From Rhizobium sp. P32RR-XVIII (GTDB lineage: Bacteria; Pseudomonadota; Alphaproteobacteria; Rhizobiales; Rhizobiaceae), in NCBI RefSeq assembly GCF_012641395.1, contig NZ_JABAIH010000003.1:62001-126000 (forward strand): a stretch of DNA of 64,000 bases. The letters are read 5' to 3'. Below the pieces are notes generated by a model. It had not been told where the DNA came from. It ran no database searches and was given only the letters and a program-made list of their open reading frames with translations. Position numbers and translations under genes: made by a program. Shown in pieces: positions 18,062 through 26,923 of this stretch. Positions within the stretch are counted from its first letter, which is position 1, and the number at the start of each line of letters is the position of its first letter.

Positions 18062-19165
18062 ATGAGCGCGACGACTGCACCTCTGACGCCGGCGAACATG
18101 CCCCTCGTGGCGATCGTTACCCCGGTTTACAATGGCGGCAAATATCTCGCCCGCGCAATGGCGAGCGTGCAGGCCCAGACCTACCCGAACATCGTCCATG
18201 TCGTTCTCAACAATGCGAGCACCGACGATTCCGCAAAGGTCATCGAAAGTTTCAAGGGTCAGCGCATTCCCGTGATGGAGTTTACCAACGAGCGCGTGCT
18301 GCCGCTGGCGGAAAATTGGAACAAGGCCTTTTCGTATGTACCTGCCGACGCGGTCTATGCGAAGCTTCTGTGCGCCGATGACCTCGTGCGGGCAGATTGC
18401 ATCGAGCGATTTGTCGACGTCGCGCAGTCCGATCCAGAAATAGAGGTGGTCCTGTGTCAGGATGTCTTCGCCGACCTCGTGAGACGGGCGCGCATGCCGC
18501 AGGGCACACTTGTGCACGACGGCCGGGAAATCGTTCAAGGAATGATGCGTGGCAGAACTGCCTGGCTCGCCTATCACCATTTTTTCATACGCATGCATGA
18601 TGACCTGCGCGGAAATCTCATTGACGACTACTGGTCACCCGATCCGCATGTTGTGGTGCGCTGTGCCTTGCGCGGCAAGTTTGCCTACATTCCCGAGCCG
18701 CTGGTCTACAATCGGGCTCACGACGAGAGTGTCACCGGCAAGGAGCTCAAGAAGAAAGGCATAAAGCGAGAATTGGTCCACATGCATGTGCTACACCACT
18801 ACGGGCGTGCAGCATTTGACGACGATAGGGGCTATCGCCAATCCCTGCAAAACTGGCTCGGCCAGATGTGCCGGCTTACGGTCCGCTGGCGGCTGACAGG
18901 GCAAAGGGAAAGGGCTGACGAGATGTTGGCCACGCTCGCTCAACATGGCTATCGCTTTACATTCATCGACTATGTCAAGAATCTTGCGTGGTGGCCGGTC
19001 AACAGTGTGATCTGGCGCATGATCGAAATGCCCACAGGTCCTCACATCGATGAACCAACGTTCATGGCCATGGCAGAAGATCAGCCGGGCGCTGCGGAAA
19101 TCATTCCCGTCAAGCATCCTGACGCAAAATATCCAGATAGTCCCTTGCAGCCGAAAGCCATCTGA
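18062..19165 (+). CDS. GT2-family glycosyltransferase
   Basis: A 367-residue GT-A enzyme. PLVAIVTPVYNGGKYLARAM is the family start, LNNASTDDS the nucleotide-binding loop, and LLCADDLV the metal-binding DxD-like site. The ATG at 18062 with GTGAGGAG upstream is chosen; the frame is open from 17930 but that part overlaps the previous gene and the terminator. It adds a sugar in the cytoplasm; donor unknown. Its last 56 bases overlap the end of the opposite-strand gene at 19110-20189, with both reading frames coding. Confidence 0.87.
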   Translation: MSATTAPLTPANMPLVAIVTPVYNGGKYLARAMASVQAQTYPNIVHVVLNNASTDDSAKVIESFKGQRIPVMEFTNERVLPLAENWNKAFSYVPADAVYAKLLCADDLVRADCIERFVDVAQSDPEIEVVLCQDVFADLVRRARMPQGTLVHDGREIVQGMMRGRTAWLAYHHFFIRMHDDLRGNLIDDYWSPDPHVVVRCALRGKFAYIPEPLVYNRAHDESVTGKELKKKGIKRELVHMHVLHHYGRAAFDDDRGYRQSLQNWLGQMCRLTVRWRLTGQRERADEMLATLAQHGYRFTFIDYVKNLAWWPVNSVIWRMIEMPTGPHIDEPTFMAMAEDQPGAAEIIPVKHPDAKYPDSPLQPKAI

Positions 19166-20189
19166 ACCGCTCCGCTGCCACTCGACCGGCGGCGGACAGG
19201 CGTGCCTGCTCCGCCTCATCGCTCCAAAGCGCGAAGATCTTGTCGGCCCAGTCGGCCGCTGAAAACGGGTCCGCATAAAGGGCGCCGTCGCGGCAATTTT
19301 CCGGCATGGCGCCCGCCTTGGCGCAGATCGTCGGACAGCCGAGCTGCATGGCTTCCAATGGCGGCAAGCCAAACCCCTCCGTCGTCGATGGAAACAAGAA
19401 CATCCGCGCCCGCGCCATCAGCGAGACAAGTTCGACGTCGGAGATCCTGCCCAGGAATTTGACGTTCGGCGGGACGGGGATGCCATGGGCATCATAATCT
19501 TCCCGCTTGGAGGATCCGAAGAGCACCAAGGGAAAGTCGGATGGCCCCTTGGAAAACGCCTCCAGCAGGGTCTTCACGTTCTTATGGGCGTAGATGTAGC
19601 TGTTTGCGAGCGCATAGCCCTTGTCAGCCAAGCCATACTTGCCGAGAACGCCCGGATCGGCGGTAAAGCGCAGCACGTGGTCAACGCCGTTGGGCACCAC
19701 ATGGATATCGCTCCTGCGGGTGACATTGAAGTCCTGGATCTCCCGCTTGGCGTAGTTCGACACTGTGATGATCGTCTTATACCGACGCGAGACGACTGTG
19801 GTGATCAGATTGTAGAGCACGAAGCTCTTCAGGCTGTGTGATTTGCTCGTCGATCGGAACTGGGCGTCGTGCACCACCACGCAGCCGTTGCTTTTGATGA
19901 GCGGCGCCGTGCCGGTAAAGTTCAGGCAGTAAGTGCCCTTGGCATACCAGGGAAGGGTGAACTGTTCCCAGAACGGACCTTTGAAGCTTCCCGTTTCGAC
20001 AATCTTGATGTTGCGATAGCTTGCCTGCGATGCGGTACCCTTAGGACCGACAAGCTCTATAGTGATATCCTGGTATTCCGGGCGTTCCAACAGCTGATCG
20101 AAACCCGTTGTTATTTCCCGCCCGACGCGGGGCATGCCTTCCAGCGCCGCCAGCAGGAACTTACCATTGATCAGGATTTTCTTACGCAT
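19110..20189 (-). CDS. GT4-family glycosyltransferase
   Basis: A 359-residue GT-B enzyme beginning MRKKILINGKFLLAALEG, with the donor motif EGFGLPPLEAMQLGCP and AGAMPENC. It is the closest relative in the window of the gene at 8663-9760. The ATG at 20189 is chosen because it aligns with that relative; the frame is open to 20222 without a ribosome-binding site. It converges with, and overlaps by 56 bases, the GT2 gene on the other strand. It is probably transcribed alone. Confidence 0.85.
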   Translation of the reverse strand: MRKKILINGKFLLAALEGMPRVGREITTGFDQLLERPEYQDITIELVGPKGTASQASYRNIKIVETGSFKGPFWEQFTLPWYAKGTYCLNFTGTAPLIKSNGCVVVHDAQFRSTSKSHSLKSFVLYNLITTVVSRRYKTIITVSNYAKREIQDFNVTRRSDIHVVPNGVDHVLRFTADPGVLGKYGLADKGYALANSYIYAHKNVKTLLEAFSKGPSDFPLVLFGSSKREDYDAHGIPVPPNVKFLGRISDVELVSLMARARMFLFPSTTEGFGLPPLEAMQLGCPTICAKAGAMPENCRDGALYADPFSAADWADKIFALWSDEAEQARLSAAGRVAAERFRWLSAARDYLDILRQDA

Positions 20190-20387
20190 TTTACTCGTGT
20201 TCACAGTTGCTGTGAAAAACAATACTTTAAAAGCTTATACAAACACGATGGAAAAGCAACGCGACCAAAGGTATAGCTACCACTTTATTCTCACCCGATC
20301 TCAGCCTCGCCATCTCTTCGAAGGGGGCAGCCTGCGAGCGTACCTCGTCGTCCAGGTCGGGTGGTGACGATCCGGCTCTCTTGTGGG

Positions 20388-21920
20388 CTATCCTTTAGCC
20401 GCGATCGGCTCCGCCTGGGGCAACGGCTCGGGCTTGCCGAACAGGTAGCCCTGGAAGCGAGTCGAACCAGCGCCCCGCGCCAGGATCTTGTGCTCGGATG
20501 ACTCGATCCCTTCAGCGACCACTTCGAAACCGAGCATCTCGCCGAGCCTGCCTATCCCGGAAACGAAAACCTGGGCGATCGCATCGTCGCCGAGCTTCTG
20601 AACATAACTCTTGTCGATCTTGATGATGTCGAATGGCAGTTCGCGCATCAAGGCGAAGCCGCTGTTGCCGGTTCCGAAATCGTCCAGCGAGAGCCGGAAT
20701 CCCATTTCCTTCAACTGACATACCGTATTGATGACTGTCGGGGTCGCGTTCAGTGCCACCGTCTCCGTGATTTCGAGCACGAAGTTCCCAGCGCTGCAGC
20801 CGGTTTCTCGCAGAACCTCGCGCAGCATTGGCACGAGCTGGTCGTGCATGAGCTGCGCCCCGGAGACATTAACGGCGATCGACTTGAAACCACTTCGAGC
20901 GTAGTCCTTGCAAACCCGCCGGAATACCCATTCGCCGAGGCTGTCGATGAGTCCGGATTGCTCCGCAATGGGGATGAACTCGCTAGGCGGAATCACCACG
21001 CGGCGTACCGGATCGTGCCAGCGCACCAGCGCTTCGGCGCTAACAATGCTATTTTCGTGATCGACAATCGGTTGATAGTAAACGGCAAGATGGTTGAGGA
21101 GAATGGCGGCGCGCAGTTCCCGAGCCACCAGCCGCTCCCTGATCTGCGTGCGCTGCATATCTGAATCGAAGAAGGCAAACTGATTGCGGCCGTTGCGTTT
21201 GGCCTGATAGAGCGCGATATCGGCGCATGTCAGAAGGGCATCGGCGAGGCCCGCATGAAGGGGCGCCTGCGCAAGGCCGATCGAGACGCCATCATAGCCG
21301 TTCTTCTCATTTTCCTTGCGCAACAATTCCGCCAGTTTTTGCATGAAATTCGTCGTGTCGCCAAGGATATGACGATAATCCGTGTCCTCGATGATGATTG
21401 CGAATTCGTCGCCACCAAGACGGCCAACGGTCCAATTCGTCCTTGCTGCCGCCACCTGAACGACCGTTTTGAGCACCTGGTCGCCGGCCGCATGACCAAA
21501 GGTGTCGTTGATCTTCTTGAAATGATCAACATCGATCAGCATCAAGGTGAATTCGCCCGGCGCCTGGCCGGCCATCTGTTGGCTGCGGATTCGTTTTAGC
21601 TTCTCTTCAAGAAGCTCCATGAAGCGATAGCGGGAGTAAGCATTCGTCAGGCTGTCTCTTTCGACCAGATGGGCACGCGCCTCGTCGCGCGCCTCGACCT
21701 GCCGGCGTGTCCAGCCAAGTCGATGGGCGCCGGCGAGAGTGGCAAGCAATGCGATAACCAGGCCGCATGTCTCGATGCGCCACGCGATGGCAATGCTGTT
21801 GAGAACTGACCCGGGAAAAACGCCTGCGAGCAGCTGAACCGAGACCGAAACTGCCAAAGCCGCCGCAGCGATCAGATGAAGCGCCCGAATCTTTGCAATC
21901 TGGATGCGAAACTGGTGCAT
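20388..21920 (-). CDS. GGDEF-EAL protein (c-di-GMP cyclase/phosphodiesterase) with two membrane segments
   Basis: A 510-residue inner-membrane protein. Membrane segments lie at about 15-36 and 51-70. The GGDEF domain (about 90-250) has an intact active site GGDEF at 169-173. The inhibitory RxxD site that should sit at 160-163 reads RTNW, so product inhibition is probably lost. The EAL domain (about 265-500) keeps EAL at 296-298, EITE, DDFGTG and VAEGIE, the metal and catalytic residues, so both activities are possible. c-di-GMP often controls exopolysaccharide synthesis, which fits the position in this locus. The family usually shows one dominant activity in vivo. Confidence 0.93.
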   Translation of the reverse strand: MHQFRIQIAKIRALHLIAAAALAVSVSVQLLAGVFPGSVLNSIAIAWRIETCGLVIALLATLAGAHRLGWTRRQVEARDEARAHLVERDSLTNAYSRYRFMELLEEKLKRIRSQQMAGQAPGEFTLMLIDVDHFKKINDTFGHAAGDQVLKTVVQVAAARTNWTVGRLGGDEFAIIIEDTDYRHILGDTTNFMQKLAELLRKENEKNGYDGVSIGLAQAPLHAGLADALLTCADIALYQAKRNGRNQFAFFDSDMQRTQIRERLVARELRAAILLNHLAVYYQPIVDHENSIVSAEALVRWHDPVRRVVIPPSEFIPIAEQSGLIDSLGEWVFRRVCKDYARSGFKSIAVNVSGAQLMHDQLVPMLREVLRETGCSAGNFVLEITETVALNATPTVINTVCQLKEMGFRLSLDDFGTGNSGFALMRELPFDIIKIDKSYVQKLGDDAIAQVFVSGIGRLGEMLGFEVVAEGIESSEHKILARGAGSTRFQGYLFGKPEPLPQAEPIAAKG

Positions 21921-22288
21921 GGTGGAAGATCACCGTGAAGAGGATCGCGCGTGGACCGGCCTTTGCGCGAGGGTCGTTTAGCGGCAAAACCTTGCTTAGC
22001 GGTAAACGGAGTCGCGAGCGGTTGTTGGGCTCCGGCGCTGCCGCGTAAAATTTGCCTCACAATGCGTGCGGTGTTTTGCCGCACGATTGTATTGGAGCCC
22101 TGGACGGAGCTCGCCGCACTGCAAGGGTGTAGGTTTCGGCGAGCTCCGGCCGATCACCGACGACTCCAGGTCCATATCGCTTCGGCTAGCATCCGCTCGT
22201 AGAGAACTGTCGCCATACACGGCCATGTCGGCATCCGGTTACGGCTTTGCTTCGCAGTGGCGGCCAGGAAGATGGCAGCCCAATTCTT
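21921..22288. other. Intergenic region with inverted repeats
   Basis: About 368 bases between the GGDEF-EAL gene and the flippase gene, both leftward. It contains a 12-bp inverted repeat (22105-22148) and a smaller GTGCGG/CCGCAC hairpin at 22066-22084. No coding frame with a ribosome-binding site was found. It should also hold the promoter of the GGDEF-EAL gene. Confidence 0.45.
22105..22148. repeat. Perfect 12-bp inverted repeat
   Basis: CGGAGCTCGCCG at 22105-22116 pairs perfectly with CGGCGAGCTCCG at 22137-22148, with a 20-base loop. No T-run follows on either strand, so it is not a classical terminator. It could be an RNA structure or protein-binding site. Confidence 0.7.
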
Positions 22289-23749
22289 TCATGTTTCAAC
22301 GCCCGCCACAGGCAGCTTGCCGTTGAGGCCGAGGATCCCAGCAGCCGACTTCAGGTCAGATATTGCCAAGCGAAAATCAAAAAGCAGCAGACTCAAGAGG
22401 TACACCGGCAGGGAAAGAGCGCCCGCACCGATCAGGCGAAGCAAGCTTGCCTCAGGGCCTGCAAGCATCGCAAAAGCAGCACCGCAGGCGACACTTGCAA
22501 GAAGGGGGGATGCGATCACCCGCAAGAGCGGTAGCCGCGGGACTCCGATGATCGGCGCGATGAAAACGATCGTCCCCACAAAGTAAAGGACGTTGGTGAC
22601 CGCCAGACCAACCGAGAGCCCGAAGATACCGAACGGCCAAGCGAGCAGAACCACGAGGATCCGAAAGACCATCGTAACGCCCAGGCCCATAACGACCAGC
22701 CCTCCGCGATTCTGGGCGAAAAGAACCGCTGTTTGGAAGGCGCCGAGGTTTCCGAATGGCGTAGCAAGCACCATGATCATAATGGAAGGTATCGCTTCCA
22801 GCCACTCGTGACCGAACACTATCGGCACGAGCGCCGGCATGGCGAGCGCGAGGACCGTCGAGGCTGGAAACACAATCAGCGAAAAGATCCTGTGCGAGTG
22901 AATGTAGTGCGCGCTGACTTCAGCCTTGGATCGGTTGATGGCGATGTAGTAAAGGTTCGCCCAGAGCGGGTTGCCGACGGCGTTTGCAGCAAAATAACCA
23001 ATCTGGTTGGCGTAACTATAACCGCCCAGCGCTGCGGCTCCGAGCTTGCGAGAAACCTGCGAATTCTCAAACATGCGCGTCAAGAGATCCATAAGACGCG
23101 TAGACAGGATCTGGCTACCCATTCCAGTATGGGAAAAAAGCGATCTCAAACTAAACTTCAGCCGCGGCAGGAACGGTGATGCCGCGTTGAGAACAATGGC
23201 GCGCGTCGTGTAGGTCGTCACATAAAGAGTGACCATCGACCATACACCGAAGCCCAGCAGGGCCATCGATATGCCGACGACGGCGCCCAGGATGTTGCCG
23301 GCAAGATCGGCGGCCGCATTTGGGACAAGGTTGCCCTGACGCAGCAGCCGTGCATTCGGGATAACGCTCACGACGACCATAAGAAGTGTAAAGCTCAGCG
23401 CAAATATGATCTCGGGCAATCTCGGCTGGCTGGCGAAGTGGGCGACCGCAACGGAAGCCAACCACACGAGACCCATCAGAACGACGCCGCCCACGAGGAG
23501 CGCCCAGAAGGCGCTTGACCAGACGAGGTGGTCATCGGTTTTCTCCCGGGCCAGGCTATCTCCGAGACCGGCGTCGGATAGAAGCATCACAAACGATATG
23601 ATCGGCAGTGCAAGTGCGTAGACGCCGAGTTCGCTGGGACCGAGCAGATTGGCCATCAGCGGCAGGAGGATCGCCTGCAGACCGATGCGCGTCACATTCG
23701 TGAGCACGCCGGAGAGAACATTTACTGCAAGGCGCTTACTCGTTGCCAC
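22289..23749 (-). CDS. Wzx-like polysaccharide flippase (MATE/MOP superfamily)
   Basis: A 486-residue membrane protein with about twelve hydrophobic segments and the polysaccharide-transporter pattern near the N-terminus (LLPLMANLLGPSELGVYALA). Such proteins flip lipid-linked repeat units across the inner membrane before Wzy polymerisation. The GTG at 23749 is chosen because a strong GGAGGT lies six bases upstream; the frame is open to a TTG at 23797, but the ribosome-binding site falls inside that longer version. It is downstream of the GMC oxidoreductase gene (84 bases). Confidence 0.88.
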   Translation of the reverse strand: MATSKRLAVNVLSGVLTNVTRIGLQAILLPLMANLLGPSELGVYALALPIISFVMLLSDAGLGDSLAREKTDDHLVWSSAFWALLVGGVVLMGLVWLASVAVAHFASQPRLPEIIFALSFTLLMVVVSVIPNARLLRQGNLVPNAAADLAGNILGAVVGISMALLGFGVWSMVTLYVTTYTTRAIVLNAASPFLPRLKFSLRSLFSHTGMGSQILSTRLMDLLTRMFENSQVSRKLGAAALGGYSYANQIGYFAANAVGNPLWANLYYIAINRSKAEVSAHYIHSHRIFSLIVFPASTVLALAMPALVPIVFGHEWLEAIPSIMIMVLATPFGNLGAFQTAVLFAQNRGGLVVMGLGVTMVFRILVVLLAWPFGIFGLSVGLAVTNVLYFVGTIVFIAPIIGVPRLPLLRVIASPLLASVACGAAFAMLAGPEASLLRLIGAGALSLPVYLLSLLLFDFRLAISDLKSAAGILGLNGKLPVAGVET

Positions 23750-23833
23750 CCCAACACCTCCGGTCGGAAACAATGCAATTCTCGAGGTCAGCCACAACTA
23801 GGATAGGCGGTATCGCAGCACACATCTTAGACC

Positions 23834-25474
23834 TCAACTCCCGGGTGTCAAAGCAGGAGGTCGTCGCGTCTGGTCGACCAAGTTCGTCAAATGCGCCGCC
23901 AATCGCAGGGACATTGCAACGGCTGGCAGCGTCGGATTCGCCTGGCTCGAGCTTGGAAACACCGAACTGCCGGCGACGAAAAGATTGGCGACGTCATGGG
24001 TTCGGCAATCGCCGTCAACGATACCTTTGTGACGGTCCGATGACATGCGGGTCAAACCGATCTGATGATATCCGTCGATCGCCTGGGCGGCTATCCACTC
24101 CTCGAGAGTTTCCTCAGGTCTTAAAAATGTCAGCCGCCCCATGCCCGTTTGCTCAAGTCTTTCTCCAAGCAAGCGGTGGGCCCTCATGACCGAGCGAAAA
24201 TCCTCGGGCGAATAGCGAAAATCGACGTCCAGACGATGGGAGCCATTCGCATCGGTCGCCGGGCTTAACGTGACGCGACTTCGCGAAAAGGGCGAATGTT
24301 CAGCGTGATAGCGCAATAGATAAGTATTTGTCGGGCTCACGAACGAGAATTGCGGATATCTCTCGGGCGACAGGAACTTACCAACGAGAAGCCGTGAGCT
24401 GCCATAGAGGGTCTGCATCGGATGTATGGCGATATTCCTGAAATGTGCGCTCGAGGCCTCGCGCGCTGAAATCGAGTTGCGGAAGACCGGATCACGGGAG
24501 CGCCTTATTAGGTGACGCGCCATATAAAAGAGCGAGACGGCCCCATTTCCAACAATGACCTCATCCGGACGCAAGCTGTCGGGCCAAAAGGCGATATTGA
24601 GCAGGTGGTTCGCCTTCTGCACCCCGGCTGTCGGCACGAAACGCTCGCGAATAACGGTTCCGCTTCGCGAGGATTTGAAGAGGAACTTTGCCGCGCGGGC
24701 TGCCGATGCGAATGTGATCGTGGATATCTCTCCGGTCAGGTGGCCCATGTAGAACCGGCCCAGCGGACCATCGAGGCCGCCGAAGAGATCAGGCTTTTCC
24801 CTCTGCAGTTCCAACAGCAGTCTCGTATTCTCGCGGCCGCCTCCGGCAAGCACGAAATGTGGCGCATCGATCAACCGGCTGGATCGTCCGGTGATGGCAG
24901 TTAGCGCCCTCAGGCGCCCGGTATCAACGTCGAGGTGCAGCTTGGTTGCAGTGCAATTCTTGACGATTTTCAGTGATGTCTCGCTCTGCAGCCTGTTGAA
25001 ATTTGCGCGCGCGGTGTTCTGGGTTCGGGTCCAGCTTTCAAGCGAGAGTTCAAAGATATCATCGCCCGCATCATCCGGCCTCTCATTGTGGTCGGCCGTA
25101 AGCATTTTACGCGCGGCAGCGTAAAACGGCTTCAATGCATCGTGTCCGATCGGCCAGATGCTGTCGGTGACATAATCCCGTTGCTCGAAATCAATGTCGT
25201 TATACTCCACGCACCGCCCGCCCCAGCGAAGAGACGTCCCGCCCAGCGCGCGCACCACAGTCGCCTCCGAAGAGTGATGGTGCTTCTCGTTGTAAGACGC
25301 AAGGGAGGACAACTCCCGCGTCCGCCTGTCCGGCCGTTCTGCTCCCGACTCCAGAAGGAGCGTCCTGATCCCATTCGCCGCAAGCGTCAAAGCTACGGCC
25401 AAACCGACGGGACCTGCGCCGACAACACACACCTCGCACCATTGGGGCGGCACACCATTCAAATCGGCAAACAT
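23834..25474 (-). CDS. GMC-type FAD-dependent oxidoreductase
   Basis: A 546-residue flavoprotein. The dinucleotide-binding motif is VVGAGPVGLAVALTLAANG at residues 17-35; LGGTSLRWGG is the GMC-type segment contacting FAD; the C-terminal half ends with HQIGLTRMS and then SSSQANPTLPAVAMSLRLA, where the His and Asn are the usual catalytic pair. GMC enzymes oxidise alcohols or sugars. In this setting it could oxidise a sugar of the repeat unit or a nucleotide sugar, which is inference. The ATG at 25474 has GGGGG upstream; the frame is open to 25771 but the extra part looks non-coding. Confidence 0.85.
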   Translation of the reverse strand: MFADLNGVPPQWCEVCVVGAGPVGLAVALTLAANGIRTLLLESGAERPDRRTRELSSLASYNEKHHHSSEATVVRALGGTSLRWGGRCVEYNDIDFEQRDYVTDSIWPIGHDALKPFYAAARKMLTADHNERPDDAGDDIFELSLESWTRTQNTARANFNRLQSETSLKIVKNCTATKLHLDVDTGRLRALTAITGRSSRLIDAPHFVLAGGGRENTRLLLELQREKPDLFGGLDGPLGRFYMGHLTGEISTITFASAARAAKFLFKSSRSGTVIRERFVPTAGVQKANHLLNIAFWPDSLRPDEVIVGNGAVSLFYMARHLIRRSRDPVFRNSISAREASSAHFRNIAIHPMQTLYGSSRLLVGKFLSPERYPQFSFVSPTNTYLLRYHAEHSPFSRSRVTLSPATDANGSHRLDVDFRYSPEDFRSVMRAHRLLGERLEQTGMGRLTFLRPEETLEEWIAAQAIDGYHQIGLTRMSSDRHKGIVDGDCRTHDVANLFVAGSSVFPSSSQANPTLPAVAMSLRLAAHLTNLVDQTRRPPALTPGS

Positions 25475-25718
25475 GACCAGGCCCCCATCTGGCTGAACAA
25501 CAACTTGCATGAAAGACGCTAGTTTCAACGATGCCAGAATATTTACCAGTGAGAACCAGACCATCCAAGCATAATTTGGATCATGAAAATATACGAACAA
25601 GTATTTTTGCCGCAGTCCGTGGTCAAAAATCGACTTCCGTCTGATTGTCGGGGTAACTATTACGTATCCGTTACAAAAATGACTACGAACGATAAAGTCG
25701 CGATCATCCATGACCTGG

Positions 25719-26858
25719 TTATTCCGCCGCCTCCTTGGTCTCTTGACCCAGACCGAGCTTCGCGGCGACAAGCTCGGCGAGCGCGAGTGAACTGGTCAAT
25801 CCTGGACTTTCGATGCCGAAAAGGTTCACAAGGCCTGGGACACCATGCTCGGCGAGTCCGTCGATGCGAAAGTCCGGCTGAGACATTTCGGGGCCATGAA
25901 TCTTGGGCCTCATACCCGCATATGCCGGCTGCAGCGATCCCTCCTGCAAACCCGGCCAATAGACTTTGATCGCTTTGTAGAACGCGGCAGCTCGATCAGG
26001 ATCCACCGACAGGTCATCTTCGCGCTCGACCCATTCGACGTCCGGTCCGAAGCGGCAATTTCCTTGCATGTCGATCGTGGCATGAACGCCGAGGCCGGCT
26101 GCCTCAGGCAGCGGATAGACCAGCCTGGAAAAGGGCTGGCGCCCTGTGAGCGAAAAATAGTTGCCTTTGGCGTACCATTGCCGCGGAATAGCGTCGCTGG
26201 AAAGACCCGATGTTTGCGCCGCAAGGCGTGGCGCGCCATGGCCGGCCGCGTTAACGACGTAGCGCGCGGTGACCTCCATCGCATCGCCGCCGGTCGTCGT
26301 GACGGAGATCGAAGTACCATCCGGCTGCAGCCGGCCAACTTGCGTGTGCAGGACAAGAAGGCCGCCCGCGGCTTGCAGGTCAGCCTCAAGAGCCTGCATA
26401 AAAGCATGACTATCGATAATGCCGGTCTCGCCGGATAGAAAACCGGCAACGCAGGCTACGTCCGGCTCCAGTTCCCGGATCTCTTCCGGCGTCTTCCAGG
26501 ACAGGCCCTCGACGCCATTTTCAACAGCATTGTCGAAGATTGCCTTGAGCTTGGGGCGCTGGTCGTCCGAAGTTGCCAGCATGAGTTTCCCGCACCGGCG
26601 AAACGGCACATTGTGAAGCGTGCAATAGCGGTAAAGCATGCGTCGGCCGTGCACGCATGCAAGCGCGCGGATCGATCCCGGCGGGTAATACAGCCCTGCA
26701 TGAATGACCTCGGAGTTCCGCGACGAGGTCTCCATGCCGATGGCACCGTTGCGTTCAAGCACCAGAGTTTCCAAGCCTGCCATGGCGAGGCGACGCGCAA
26801 TGGCGAGGCCGACGACCCCGCCGCCGATGACAATGCAATCGACATTGTAGTCACTCAT
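25719..26858 (-). CDS. FAD-dependent oxidoreductase, L-2-hydroxyglutarate oxidase (LhgO)-like
   Basis: A 379-residue DAO-family flavoprotein. FAD motif GGGVVGLAIARRLAMAGL at residues 10-27, and SSRNSEVIHAGLYYPPGS is the signature seen in LhgO and related hydroxyacid oxidases. LhgO oxidises L-2-hydroxyglutarate to 2-oxoglutarate at the membrane. The exact substrate here is uncertain. The ATG at 26858 is preferred over the upstream frame to 26903. It lies between the manC-type gene (65 bases) and the GMC oxidoreductase gene (244 bases), all on the same strand. Confidence 0.8.
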   Translation of the reverse strand: MSDYNVDCIVIGGGVVGLAIARRLAMAGLETLVLERNGAIGMETSSRNSEVIHAGLYYPPGSIRALACVHGRRMLYRYCTLHNVPFRRCGKLMLATSDDQRPKLKAIFDNAVENGVEGLSWKTPEEIRELEPDVACVAGFLSGETGIIDSHAFMQALEADLQAAGGLLVLHTQVGRLQPDGTSISVTTTGGDAMEVTARYVVNAAGHGAPRLAAQTSGLSSDAIPRQWYAKGNYFSLTGRQPFSRLVYPLPEAAGLGVHATIDMQGNCRFGPDVEWVEREDDLSVDPDRAAAFYKAIKVYWPGLQEGSLQPAYAGMRPKIHGPEMSQPDFRIDGLAEHGVPGLVNLFGIESPGLTSSLALAELVAAKLGLGQETKEAAE

Positions 26859-26923
26859 CTGCCTGCCTTCCGTGTTGCTGCCCTCGCGCGACCCGTCGCT
26901 CACCCATAGCCATCGGTCGGCCG

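Noticed and set aside
16660..18099. Leftward open frame of 479 codons opposite the SAF-domain gene
   Set aside because: No recognisable motif; antisense shadow of well-supported genes.
22003..22016. A further parS-like site (AGCGGTAAACGG)
   Set aside because: Only the right arm fits the pattern; the left arm lacks GTTTAC.
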